From NCBI RefSeq assembly GCF_026013645.1, contig NZ_CP110224.1, positions 62,001 to 126,000 on the forward strand: 64,000 nt of DNA, given 5' to 3'. Positions within the stretch are counted from its first letter, which is position 1, and every line of letters begins with the position of its first letter. This DNA is from Virgibacillus natechei (GTDB lineage: Bacteria; Bacillota; Bacilli; Bacillales; Amphibacillaceae). This document shows positions 16,663-24,510 of this stretch, piece after piece. The notes below the pieces were generated by a model that saw only the letters and a list, made by a program, of their open reading frames with translations, had not been told where the DNA came from and did not search any database. The translations under genes and the position numbers were made by a program.

Positions 16663-16776
16663 TTATTCTTCCAACACTTTTATGATCCCGCTTCCGCAAT
16701 AGGGGCATTTCAATATTGCACTTTCTTCATCCTCTATTATCTTTTCTTTACAGTTCATACATTGAGCTAATGCCAT
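16663..16776 (-). CDS. 37-residue zinc-ribbon protein of the prophage
   Basis: The reverse-strand frame begins directly at the stop of the gene upstream (stop 16777-16779, start 16776), so translation is coupled, with GAGGTGG upstream. It encodes two CxxC knuckles, CMNC and CPYC, separated by 17 residues, typical of tiny zinc ribbons. Role unknown; it lies at the end of the RHH-linked leftward operon. Confidence 0.65.
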   Translation of the reverse strand: MALAQCMNCKEKIIEDEESAILKCPYCGSGIIKVLEE

Positions 16777-17004
16777 TTATGCCACCTCATATCCTATGAT
16801 ATCCATATCCTCATCATCTGAATAAATTGGTTCTATCTCAAATTCTTCCTCACTTGCTACCATGTTATATTCCCCTGTACATATCCAACAGTTATTAAAT
16901 TTTTCTCCATTCCATCCGTGCAAAGCATATACGGTTCCGTCAATTTCCACTAAATCAATATCCTTATCGTTCCACCAAGTTCCAACATTTTTAAAGTTTG
17001 TCAT
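16777..17004 (-). CDS. Small acidic prophage protein
   Basis: 75 residues with AGGAGG upstream of the ATG. Trp- and acid-rich, with an N-terminal strand-turn region (VGTWWNDKDIDLVEIDGTVY) and a C-terminal acidic stretch (YSDDEDMDIIGYEVA). No domain recognised. It is transcribed leftward with the gene upstream; a GAGGGGC/GCCTCTC hairpin at 17031-17048 separates the two and may set their relative expression. Confidence 0.6.
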   Translation of the reverse strand: MTNFKNVGTWWNDKDIDLVEIDGTVYALHGWNGEKFNNCWICTGEYNMVASEEEFEIEPIYSDDEDMDIIGYEVA

Positions 17005-17050
17005 TTTAATTTCCTCCTAATTTTTATTTGAGAGGCCGAAGCCCCTCGTT

Positions 17051-17413
17051 TTATATCTTATCTACACTTACAGGCTTATCCCAATCCTCTACCATTTCCT
17101 GCTCATCTTCTATTAGATCCCAGTTCTCAACAACTTCCCATTCAACTTCATATTCGTTGCCTTCTCGGTCGATTCCGTGAGCTTTGTAAATTGGCGTTTC
17201 GTCAGCAAGACCATCGATGTATGCTTGTTGCGTAAGTGCTATTTCTGTTGTAACGACTTCCTGAGTTCGTTCTGCTAATTTATCACCGCCGTTATTAGCA
17301 GCGCCTGTGCTTGTTGCTCTTGTTCCCGTTACCCCTCTAATCGCCCCGTGTTGTTTTTTTGCTCCCTCGAATTCTCTTATGCTTTCTAAACTGTTTGCGA
17401 AAATGTCTTCCAT
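17051..17413 (-). CDS. Prophage protein, unknown, behind operator 1
   Basis: 120 residues with AAAGGAGG upstream. It has a basic, Gly-rich N-terminal half (GAIRGVTGTRATSTGAANNG) and a very acidic C-terminus with several Trp (EWEVVENWDLIEDEQEMVEDW). No known domain. It is the first gene after a promoter whose spacer contains the palindrome described at 17459-17487, so it is probably under control of the neighbouring RHH protein. Confidence 0.6.
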   Translation of the reverse strand: MEDIFANSLESIREFEGAKKQHGAIRGVTGTRATSTGAANNGGDKLAERTQEVVTTEIALTQQAYIDGLADETPIYKAHGIDREGNEYEVEWEVVENWDLIEDEQEMVEDWDKPVSVDKI

Positions 17414-17458
17414 TTTATTTCCTCCTTTAATTTGTGTTTCCTAACTTTCTATACTCTT

Positions 17459-17487
17459 AGTGTATCATGTCTTGTCATGACATGCAA
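17459..17487 (-). promoter_or_regulatory. Promoter with palindromic operator 1 (leftward)
   Basis: On the minus strand: -35 TTGCAT (17482-17487), 17-base spacer, -10 TACACT (17459-17464). The spacer holds TCATG-N6-CATGA (17465-17480). The same arrangement occurs at 18068-18096, so the palindrome is likely a repressor site. Confidence 0.7.
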
Positions 17488-17492
17488 GTGTT

Positions 17493-17636
17493 TTATTTAT
17501 TTTCTTTTATATATTTTTCAATCCACAATCTTATGAGCGCTGATGGATTCTGGGCATTTGATTTTGCTATGTCTTGAAACTCTTTCCTTAAAGACTCAGG
17601 TATTCTTGCTTGAACATGTACGCTTTTTTCGGTCAT
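17493..17636 (-). CDS. Ribbon-helix-helix (Arc/CopG-type) regulator
   Basis: 47 residues, start at 17636. The sequence begins MTEKSVHVQARIPESLRKEF, with alternating residues forming the beta strand, then helix and turn QNPSALIRLWIEKYIKENK, the classic RHH pattern of small dimeric repressors. Two nearby leftward promoters carry the same palindrome between their -35 and -10 boxes. It probably shares a transcript with the gene just upstream (17676-18035) and would then repress itself and its neighbour. Confidence 0.75.
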   Translation of the reverse strand: MTEKSVHVQARIPESLRKEFQDIAKSNAQNPSALIRLWIEKYIKENK

Positions 17637-17675
17637 GATGATCAATCCTTTCTTTTTTTACAAGGGAGGTAAACA

Positions 17676-18035
17676 TTATGCTCCTTTTAGTACATCGTTT
17701 CTTTTTTGTTGCAAATAAACTTTAGCTTTACCTATTTTGATTTGCATTGCCTTGGTAGCTCCCTCGATATTTTGCGGAGTTGCCTTTGCCATAAGTACAT
17801 CAACGTCGATGACTGGTGTGTTTTTGTTATGCTCTTTAGCTTTTAAAGATAACTCTTTATATTGCTCCAACGCACTTTTGAAATTATCAAGCTGTAACTG
17901 GTAACGGTCTGTTTGGCCTTTAGCTTCTTTCCAAGCCATCTTAAGTGCTTCACTTAGATACTCACTAACTTTCCCACCATGATTATTTTGACCCCATTTT
18001 GCGATTTCCCAAGCTCTCTTCATAATGTTTTTCAT
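17676..18035 (-). CDS. Prophage protein, unknown, behind operator 2
   Basis: 119 residues, GGGAGG upstream of the ATG at 18035. It is basic and helical, with aromatic residues near the N-terminus (RAWEIAKWGQNNHGGKVSEY) and KMAWKEAKGQ; the C-terminal half is Lys-rich. The look is that of a small DNA- or RNA-associated protein, but no family is recognised. It is the first gene behind a near-consensus promoter with the RHH-type palindrome and lies 39 bases before the RHH gene. Confidence 0.6.
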   Translation of the reverse strand: MKNIMKRAWEIAKWGQNNHGGKVSEYLSEALKMAWKEAKGQTDRYQLQLDNFKSALEQYKELSLKAKEHNKNTPVIDVDVLMAKATPQNIEGATKAMQIKIGKAKVYLQQKRNDVLKGA

Positions 18036-18067
18036 TTTTATTTCCTCCCTTGTTTGACTGTAAATAA

Positions 18068-18096
18068 ATTATATCATGGTTTGTCATGACGGTCAA
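18068..18096 (-). promoter_or_regulatory. Promoter with palindromic operator 2 (leftward)
   Basis: Minus strand: -35 TTGACC (18091-18096), 17-base spacer, perfect -10 TATAAT (18068-18073). The spacer contains TCATG-N6-CATGA (18074-18089), the same palindrome at the same distance from the -10 box as in the promoter at 17459-17487. Confidence 0.8.
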
Positions 18097-18147
18097 GGGA
18101 TAAGCGAAAACTTTTTAAATTTATTTTCAAACAAAAGAAAAAGACCG

Positions 18148-18276
18148 CTATTGCGATCTATAATGCCTTGATGTTTTCTTACTATTTAATTTACCGCATA
18201 CAATGCAGCGATCATCATATATACTAAACCTGTGTTTTTTAAATACTTTGCAGTCAATGATCCATCTAAATTTCAT
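18148..18276 (-). CDS. 42-residue Cys-containing prophage protein
   Basis: Start 18276 with a perfect GGAGGT eight bases upstream, stop at 18148-18150. The peptide is basic (MKFRWIIDCKVFKKHRFSIY) and contains DDRCIVCGK, a single CxxC knuckle, plus an isolated Cys9. It is the last gene before attR. Two direct repeats lie just upstream. Function unknown. Confidence 0.55.
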   Translation of the reverse strand: MKFRWIIDCKVFKKHRFSIYDDRCIVCGKLNSKKTSRHYRSQ

Positions 18277-18287
18277 ACTTTACCTCC

Positions 18288-18309
18288 ATTGGTCACCACA
18301 TTGGTCACC
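18288..18309. repeat. Two direct 10-bp repeats near attR
   Basis: ATTGGTCACC occurs at 18288-18297 and 18300-18309, a 12-base period, immediately upstream of the ribosome site of the leftward 42-residue gene. They could be an operator for that gene or arm-type sites for the integrase, since attR is 115 bases away. Confidence 0.5.
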
Positions 18310-18423
18310 GATTAGTCGAAATGAATTGAAACAAACTAAAACTAAAACACACTATTATATAGAAGGAACGCATTTATATAGTGTTTCCATTATCGATTGA
18401 AACATGATAAAATGATTCTTATC

Positions 18424-18468
18424 GGTTTCCTAAACCATGCGTCGCAGGTTCGAATCCTGCCGGGGCCA
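18424..18468 (+). other. attR: 3' half of tRNA-Arg(CCT)
   Basis: The sequence reads as a tRNA from the anticodon loop onward: loop TTCCTAA with anticodon CCT (18429-18431), 3' anticodon strand ACCAT, T-arm GCAGG-TTCGAAT-CCTGC, then acceptor strand CGGGGCC and discriminator A. There is no matching GGCCCCG 5' half upstream, so this is the duplicated end left by prophage integration. Core homology starts around 18424. The intact tRNA and integrase should lie at the other end, left of the window. Confidence 0.85.
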
Positions 18469-18645
18469 CTTTCAATGCATGTTACCTACCTTGATTTTAG
18501 AAAACTTGGCATTGGCCAAGCCCCTAGGCGAATGTTCTAGCCCGCACTTATGCAGTAGGAAAATCTAAACGCTCCTATCTGCCAAGAAATAATTCATTTC
18601 CTTATTTAATCCCATAGATTTACAACAAGAGAGGATGTACTGATT

Positions 18646-19881
18646 ATGAGTCTTACGAAAAAAATTCTTATCGCCCTTATTTTAGGGGGTATTGTTGGTA
18701 TAGGTTTTACCTTTGCACCGTCAGAAGTATTTTCGCCTATTGACACGTATGCATTAACGCCGGTTGGGCAAATATTTTTAAACCTGATCATGATGATTGT
18801 TGTACCGATTGTGTTTGTATCTATCGTCTTAGGTACAGCTGGTTTAGGTGATCCAACAAAGCTTGGAAAAATCGGGTTGCAGACGATTGGTTTTTATTTA
18901 GTTACCACTGCAGCAGCATTAGTTATTGGGCTTGGGGTGGCTTATGTGCTTCAACCTGGTACGGAGGGAACATTTGATGTAGAAAACGCGAATTTTGAAG
19001 CAGAATCCACCCCACCGGTCATGGAGACGCTGATCAATATTATTCCGGATAACCCAATTGAAGCACTTGCCACCGGGGATATGTTGCAGATTATTGCCTT
19101 TGCTATATTCATTGGAATAGCACTTGCCTTTCTGGGTGAGAAAACGGCTGGAATTTATCGGTTGTTTGAACAGGTGAATGAGATTTTGATTTGGCTGGTT
19201 AATGTTATAATGAAAACAGCACCATACGGGGCGTTTGCTCTGATTGCATCAGCGATTGGTAGTGCTGGTTTGGATGCAGTTGGGTCCATGGCGATGTATA
19301 TGGTTGCGGTGGTATTAGCATTAATTATACATGCGGCTGTTACGTATAGTTTGGCAATTTGGGGAATTGGAAAGGCAAGCCCAATTAAATTTTATAAAGG
19401 GTTTTTCCCTGCCATGTCAGTAGGATTTAGTACGTCCAGCTCCAGTGCTACGCTACCTATTTCCATGAAAACGGCTCAGGAAAGTTTGGGAGTCAAAAAG
19501 TCTATTAGCAGCTTTGTCCAGCCATTAGGTGCAACTATTAATATGGATGGAACCGCTATTATGCAGGCTGTTGCAACTGTGTTTATTTCTCAAGTCTATG
19601 GTATTCCATTAGGTTTCACTGAAATTATCATCATTATATTAACTGCAACACTCGCAAGCGTAGGAACAGCAGGAGTTCCGAGTGTAGGATTAATCATGCT
19701 TGCTATGGTATTGCAGCAAATTGGCTTACCGGTAGAGGGGATTGCATTAATTATCGGTGTTGACCGCTTACTGGATATGCTTCGTACATCCTTAAATATT
19801 ACAGGGGATGCAACAGCCGCATATATCATCTCGGAAAGTGATAAGCGTAAGGAAGCGAAAACAGCTCAATCCACAAAATAA
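18646..19881 (+). CDS. Dicarboxylate/amino acid:cation symporter (DAACS, GltT/DctA-like)
   Basis: 411 residues, the family's usual size, with eight membrane helices and two re-entrant loops. The signature VGFSTSSSSATLPIS (about 262-276) and LGATINMDGTAI are the first re-entrant loop and helix 7 binding motif; GVDRLLDMLRTSLNITGDAT is the helix 8 substrate-binding motif with conserved Asp, Arg and Asn. It imports glutamate, aspartate or C4-dicarboxylates with Na+ or H+. The Arg in the helix 8 DMLRT motif leans towards acidic amino acids or dicarboxylates without deciding between them. It is the first gene beyond the prophage. Confidence 0.88.
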   Translation: MSLTKKILIALILGGIVGIGFTFAPSEVFSPIDTYALTPVGQIFLNLIMMIVVPIVFVSIVLGTAGLGDPTKLGKIGLQTIGFYLVTTAAALVIGLGVAYVLQPGTEGTFDVENANFEAESTPPVMETLINIIPDNPIEALATGDMLQIIAFAIFIGIALAFLGEKTAGIYRLFEQVNEILIWLVNVIMKTAPYGAFALIASAIGSAGLDAVGSMAMYMVAVVLALIIHAAVTYSLAIWGIGKASPIKFYKGFFPAMSVGFSTSSSSATLPISMKTAQESLGVKKSISSFVQPLGATINMDGTAIMQAVATVFISQVYGIPLGFTEIIIIILTATLASVGTAGVPSVGLIMLAMVLQQIGLPVEGIALIIGVDRLLDMLRTSLNITGDATAAYIISESDKRKEAKTAQSTK

Positions 19882-19930
19882 TTAGAAAGAGCCCGCACTT
19901 ATGCAAACAGGAAATTCTTCCTTGCTAAAC

Positions 19931-19965
19931 AAAGACCGCCTTTATCGATAAAGGCGGTCTTTGTT
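19931..19965 (+). terminator. Intrinsic terminator after the symporter gene
   Basis: A perfect 32-base inverted repeat, AAAGACCGCCTTTA with TAAAGGCGGTCTTT around a small ATCG-centred loop, lies at 19931-19962. It is symmetrical and may act in both directions. Confidence 0.85.
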
Positions 19966-20128
19966 AATAGTTAGGCTTTTAACAATCGTCAGTCGGTTAT
20001 CACCTAAATATAAATTGGCTAGTTTTATCAGTATTTGTCCTATGCTACTCGAGCGAATCACTTTAAAAATGTCACTAAATGTTCTAAAATGGAAAATACG
20101 TTACCAAAATGTTTAAAAAATTTGTTTT

Positions 20129-20142
20129 TGTAATCGATTGCA
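20129..20142 (+). promoter_or_regulatory. Possible cre (CcpA) site upstream of acsA
   Basis: TGTAATCGATTGCA matches the cre consensus TGWNANCGNTNWCA at all but one fixed position. It lies 23 bases before the acsA start. In B. subtilis acsA is repressed by CcpA, so a site here makes sense. Confidence 0.45.
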
Positions 20143-20164
20143 ATTTTATAAAAGAGGTGATTGG

Positions 20165-21880
20165 ATGGAACTACAAAAAATTTCCGCAAGACAAGGGAAT
20201 CATAATTTGCAAAACTATGAGAAAATGCGTGAGACGTTTAACTGGGAGGATATACAAAAGAACTTCAGCTGGAATGAAACGGGCAAAGTAAATATGGCGC
20301 ATGAAGCGGTAGACCGCCATGCGCAGAATCCTGATAAAAAGAATCAAGTTGCTTTATCCTATTCTGCTCCGGACCGGGAAGAGGATATAACATTTGAGCA
20401 ACTTTCCATTTCCAGTAATCGATTCGCAAACGTATTGAAAAAATACAATGTAAAAAAAGGGGATCGTATTTTCTTATTTATGCCGAGAATTCCAGAGTTC
20501 TATGCGGCTTTTTTTGGGATATTAAAAACTGGTGCGATTGCAGGACCCTTGTTTGAAGCCTTTATGGAACAGGCCATTCGTGATCGCCTTCAGGATAGTG
20601 AAGCCAGTGTGCTTATTACGACCCCAGACTTATTAGGCAGAGTGCCGCAAGAGGATCTACCGGATCTTGAAAAAATCATCCTCGTTGGCGATCACAATGA
20701 AAATTCGGATACGTATATAGATTATCAGGAGGAAATGAAATCGGCATCGCCAGATTTTGCGATCGAATGGGTTGAATTAGAGGATGGCATGCTGATTCAT
20801 TATACATCTGGTTCTACTGGGAAGCCTAAGGGTGTTTATCATGTACACAATGCGATGATTCAGCAATATGCTACCGCTGATTGGGTGCTTGATCTTAAAG
20901 AAGGCGATGTCTATTGGTGTACCGCAGATCCTGGTTGGGTTACCGGGACAAGCTACGGCATATTTGCCCCATGGCTAAAAGGGGTTACGAATGTTGTCCG
21001 CGGTGGTCGTTTTACACCGGAGGACTGGTATGGCACACTCGACAAATATAACGTAAACGTATGGTATACAGCACCGACAGCATTAAGGAAGCTTTTAAGT
21101 GCCGGTGAAGAGGCTGTGAAAAAGCATGACTTATCATCCTTAAGACATATGCTGAGTGTTGGTGAACCGTTGAATCCAGAAGTTGTTACATGGGGATTAG
21201 ATGCATTTGGTTTGCGTATCCATGATACATGGTGGATGACGGAAACGGGTGCACAACTTATTGTGAACCTTCCGTCAGAAGAGATTCGTCCAGGATCAAT
21301 GGGTAAACCGATTCCTGGAATAGAAGCTTCCATTGTTGATAATGAAGGAAATGAAGTCCCACCAAATCAAATGGGGAACTTGGCCATTAAAGAGGGATGG
21401 CCGGCGATGATGCGTGCCGTTTGGAATAACCCAAGCAAGTTTGAAAGCTATTTTATAAATGGCTGGTATGTATCAGGAGACAGTGCCTATAAAGATGAAG
21501 ATGGTTACTTCTGGTTCCAGGGTCGTTTGGACGATGTGATTAACACTTCGGGTGAACGCGTTGGTCCGTTTGAAGTAGAAAGTAAGTTAATTGAACACCA
21601 GGCTGTTGCAGAAGCAGGTGTGATTGGAAAACCACACCCAGAGCGCGGAGAAATTGTTAAAGCATTTATTACATTAAATGAAGGCCATGAGAAATCCGAT
21701 GAACTGTTAGAAGAGGTTCGCCAATTCGTAAAAACAGGACTAAGTGCACATGCTGCACCACGAGAGATGGAATTTACGGATAGCATTCCCAAAACACGTA
21801 GTGGTAAAATCATGCGCCGCCTCCTGAAGTCATGGGAGTTAGGCTTACCTACAGGAGATACATCGACGTTAGAGGAATAG
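20165..21880 (+). CDS. acsA: Acetyl-CoA synthetase
   Basis: 571 residues from ATG 20165 (AGAGGTGA upstream), nearly the same length as B. subtilis AcsA. It activates acetate with ATP to acetyl-AMP and then acetyl-CoA. Visible motifs: the P-loop-like YTSGSTGKPKGV at about 216, WCTADPGWVTGTSYGIFAPW, DTWWMTETG, GRLDDVINTSGERVGPFEVE, and PKTRSGKIMRR with the acetylatable Lys near 548. The N-terminus (GNHNLQNYEKMRETFNWED) also matches AcsA. It lets the cell use external or overflow acetate and is probably under catabolite control. Confidence 0.95.
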   Translation: MELQKISARQGNHNLQNYEKMRETFNWEDIQKNFSWNETGKVNMAHEAVDRHAQNPDKKNQVALSYSAPDREEDITFEQLSISSNRFANVLKKYNVKKGDRIFLFMPRIPEFYAAFFGILKTGAIAGPLFEAFMEQAIRDRLQDSEASVLITTPDLLGRVPQEDLPDLEKIILVGDHNENSDTYIDYQEEMKSASPDFAIEWVELEDGMLIHYTSGSTGKPKGVYHVHNAMIQQYATADWVLDLKEGDVYWCTADPGWVTGTSYGIFAPWLKGVTNVVRGGRFTPEDWYGTLDKYNVNVWYTAPTALRKLLSAGEEAVKKHDLSSLRHMLSVGEPLNPEVVTWGLDAFGLRIHDTWWMTETGAQLIVNLPSEEIRPGSMGKPIPGIEASIVDNEGNEVPPNQMGNLAIKEGWPAMMRAVWNNPSKFESYFINGWYVSGDSAYKDEDGYFWFQGRLDDVINTSGERVGPFEVESKLIEHQAVAEAGVIGKPHPERGEIVKAFITLNEGHEKSDELLEEVRQFVKTGLSAHAAPREMEFTDSIPKTRSGKIMRRLLKSWELGLPTGDTSTLEE

Positions 21881-22021
21881 GGAGTATAAAACTTTGATTT
21901 TCGTCATCTTATTGGCTGGCGGAGGTCGAAGTTTTTCTTTATGCAGATCGGAAACGATAAAATATTCTTACTGCATACATGCAGCTAGAAGTAGCTTAAG
22001 AATGGAGAGGAAAAAACAAGC

Positions 22022-22546
22022 ATGAATTATGTTGATGAGGCAGATGATCCTGTTCATATATATCCAAGAACATCCATTCTGATGCAGCCTGGTGACATCA
22101 TTTATTCGCATAAAACGGGGTTGTCTTCATTTATCGTTGGACATGAAGGGATCGTTGGCGAGGATTTTAAAATTTACCATGTAAATAGCAGAGGCAGATA
22201 CGGCCACTCCGATAGTATGCCCATCTACCTCAGCAGACATAAAAAAGGGGAGAAGCTAACCATATTAAGAAATAAAGATGCCGAGATTGCTAGACAGGCT
22301 GCCAAATGGGCAAAAAGAAATATTGAAAATGTGACAAGGTATACGTATTCGAGAAACCTGGCAGATGTAGAAAGGAACTATTGCTCTAAATTCGTTTGGC
22401 AGGCTTATTTTTATGGAAGTGAAGGGGAAATTGACCTCACTGATCGGGGGAGTGAGGTCAATGTAAAGCGCTATATAACACCAACGCATATTTATCGGAA
22501 TTTGGTGGTGATTGGGCACTTTACGAACAACTTGTATCATCGGTGA
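22022..22546 (+). CDS. YiiX/YebB-type NlpC/P60-superfamily hydrolase
   Basis: 174 residues, no signal peptide. It begins the domain with MQPGDIIYSHKTG and a conserved His in VGHEGIVG, and the catalytic Cys probably lies in NYCSKFVWQAY; this His-first, Cys-late order is that of the permuted papain-like YiiX family. These are thiol peptidases or amidases acting on wall peptides or lipids; substrate unknown. GGAGAGG precedes the ATG. It is a single gene between acsA and the convergent hmp gene. Confidence 0.7.
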   Translation: MNYVDEADDPVHIYPRTSILMQPGDIIYSHKTGLSSFIVGHEGIVGEDFKIYHVNSRGRYGHSDSMPIYLSRHKKGEKLTILRNKDAEIARQAAKWAKRNIENVTRYTYSRNLADVERNYCSKFVWQAYFYGSEGEIDLTDRGSEVNVKRYITPTHIYRNLVVIGHFTNNLYHR

Positions 22547-22637
22547 AAATTGTACAATTCGACGTGAGAGCTGGACCGTAAACACATAACATCTCAATCA
22601 CTTTTTTAAAAGATAAGAAAGCATATCATCTTATTCC

Positions 22638-23867
22638 TTATGCTGTAATATCTTCCGCCGGACCGAAAATTTCAAAGTGGAGGTCCGTATCTGCTACATG
22701 ATAGTTTCTTAAGTTTTGGTAAACGGTACGCATGAACCCTTTTGGCCCACAGAAGTAAAAAGCAGCGTCATGTGTTGGAAGAATGTTTGCTAGCCATTCG
22801 TAATCAATATGTCCTTCTTTATCATAAACGTCTTCTGCAGATGGACTGTCATATACGGTATAGCTTGTAACTTGATCATGGGTTTGTGTAATTTCCTGTA
22901 CACGTTCTTTCATCGCATGGATATTACCGGATTTCGCGGCATGAATAAAGACTACTTCACGATTTGGCTGTTCTTTAATCACTGTTTCAAGCATACTAAT
23001 CATCGGTGTTAGTCCCACACCACCACTCATTAAAATTAATGGCCTTGTATCTTCTTGATCAAGAACGAAGTCCCCAGATGGTGCGCTAATCGGTAGAATG
23101 CTTCCTTCTTCCATTTTTGCATGCAAGAAATTAGATACGATACCTGCAGGATTATCACCCATTGGATCTTCGCGTTTTACGCTGATTCGATACATGTCTT
23201 CTCCAGGTGCGCAAGATAGGCTATATTGACGTAAATGCGTATAAGGTTGCCCCTCAATAGTAGCTTTTACGGTAATATATTGGCCTGGTTGATAGGCAGG
23301 AAAGGCTTTCCCATCTTCGGGTTCTAAATAAAATGAGGTAATAACATCACTCTCTACTACCTTTTTCATTACTTTAAAGTTACGGAAATCAATCCACCCG
23401 CCGGGACTATTTTGAACCGCTTTATACATTTCTTTTTCAACGTTGATAAATACATCCGCGATAACACCATAAGCCTTTTCCCAAGCATTGATGATGTCAT
23501 CAGTAGCAGCATCTCCCAGCACATCTTTGATCCCTAATAATAAATATTTTCCAACGATCGGATAATGTTCTGGCTTAATATTCAGGCTTTTATGCTTCTG
23601 AGCAATTTGTTTCACTACCGGTAAAATTTCTTCCAGGTTATCAATATGCAGGGCTGCTGCGTACACCGTGTTTGCAAGCGCTTTCGGTTGATCCCCTTTT
23701 CGCTGATTTGTCAGGTTAAAAATGTTTTTTAATTCCGGATGATCTTCAAGCATGAGTTCATAAAATCGTTTTGTTATTGCATTCCCATGTTCTTGCAAAA
23801 CTGGTACAGTTGCTTTTACAATGTCTCTCGTTTCTTTGTCTAATCCTACAGTAGTTTCAGTTGTCAT
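22638..23867 (-). CDS. hmp: Flavohemoglobin, nitric oxide dioxygenase
   Basis: 409 residues in the normal three-domain layout. The globin domain (1-140) has the proximal His at about 92 in AQKHKSLNIKPEHYPIVGKY. The FAD domain carries LRQYSLS, and the NAD(P)H domain carries SGGVGLTPMISMLE and FYFCGPKGFM. It oxidises NO to nitrate using O2 and NAD(P)H. It is transcribed away from the nsrR-type regulator gene, with a palindromic operator between them, so induction by NO through loss of repression is expected. Confidence 0.95.
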   Translation of the reverse strand: MTTETTVGLDKETRDIVKATVPVLQEHGNAITKRFYELMLEDHPELKNIFNLTNQRKGDQPKALANTVYAAALHIDNLEEILPVVKQIAQKHKSLNIKPEHYPIVGKYLLLGIKDVLGDAATDDIINAWEKAYGVIADVFINVEKEMYKAVQNSPGGWIDFRNFKVMKKVVESDVITSFYLEPEDGKAFPAYQPGQYITVKATIEGQPYTHLRQYSLSCAPGEDMYRISVKREDPMGDNPAGIVSNFLHAKMEEGSILPISAPSGDFVLDQEDTRPLILMSGGVGLTPMISMLETVIKEQPNREVVFIHAAKSGNIHAMKERVQEITQTHDQVTSYTVYDSPSAEDVYDKEGHIDYEWLANILPTHDAAFYFCGPKGFMRTVYQNLRNYHVADTDLHFEIFGPAEDITA

Positions 23868-23892
23868 AACAATGCACTCCCTTAAAGTAATT

Positions 23893-23917
23893 AAACATGT
23901 ATTTCGTATACATGTTT
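23893..23917. promoter_or_regulatory. Probable NsrR operator in the hmp/nsrR intergenic region
   Basis: AAACATGTAT (23893-23902) and ATACATGTTT (23908-23917) form a perfect inverted repeat with a five-base spacer. It lies 26 bases upstream of the hmp start, overlapping where the hmp promoter should be, and fits the A/T-rich 10-bp half-site palindromes bound by Rrf2-type repressors. Confidence 0.75.
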
Positions 23918-24006
23918 ATTGTATATGAAATGTAACAACTGTATCAATAGTATAAACGAGTTCTGTGTTACAATATTGTGAATAGATGTGTACAAGGAGA
24001 ATTTAA

Positions 24007-24444
24007 ATGCAATTAAAAAAATATACCGATTACGCATTACGCGTACTCATTTTAACTGGAATGAAACAAGATGGAGCGTTAGCGAGTATAAAGGAGATTT
24101 CTGAAGTATATAATATTTCCCAGCATCACGTAGGGAAAATTGTTTTTGAGCTAAATAAAATGGAACTTTTGGAAACAATCAGAGGAAGGAATGGGGGCAT
24201 TCGACTGGCAAAACCAGCTGAGGAAATCAATGTCGGCCTCATTGTAAGACAGCTTGAAAATGACTTTGCTTTATTGGAGTGTTTTGACCATGGCACCAAT
24301 CACTGTGTCATATCTCCAGGCTGTACGTTGAAACATGCACTAAATAAGGCGCTTCATGCATTTTTCCAGGTGCTTGATCAGTATACGATAAAAGACTTAG
24401 TAGCGAATGAAAGTGAATTGCGTGAACTGATGGGAATGAAATAA
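24007..24444 (+). CDS. nsrR: Rrf2-family nitric oxide-sensing repressor NsrR
   Basis: 145 residues with an N-terminal winged helix (YTDYALRVLIL, ISQHHVGKIVFELNKMELL, RGRNGGIRLAKP) and three Cys at positions 92, 100 and 106 in ECFDHGTNHC..GC, the same numbering as the [4Fe-4S] ligands of B. subtilis NsrR; Asp8, the fourth ligand in a homologue, is also present. NO destroys the cluster and releases DNA. Its divergent partner is hmp, the best-known NsrR target. Confidence 0.93.
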   Translation: MQLKKYTDYALRVLILTGMKQDGALASIKEISEVYNISQHHVGKIVFELNKMELLETIRGRNGGIRLAKPAEEINVGLIVRQLENDFALLECFDHGTNHCVISPGCTLKHALNKALHAFFQVLDQYTIKDLVANESELRELMGMK

Positions 24445-24510
24445 TAAGTTTCGATCCTGTACAAATGGGAATACTCATTATGTAGACGTATTAAAAGGAG
24501 CGGATTATTT

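Noticed and set aside
18424..18468. Functional tRNA gene
   Set aside because: Only the part from the anticodon loop to the 3' end is present; no 5' acceptor strand or D-arm can be paired.
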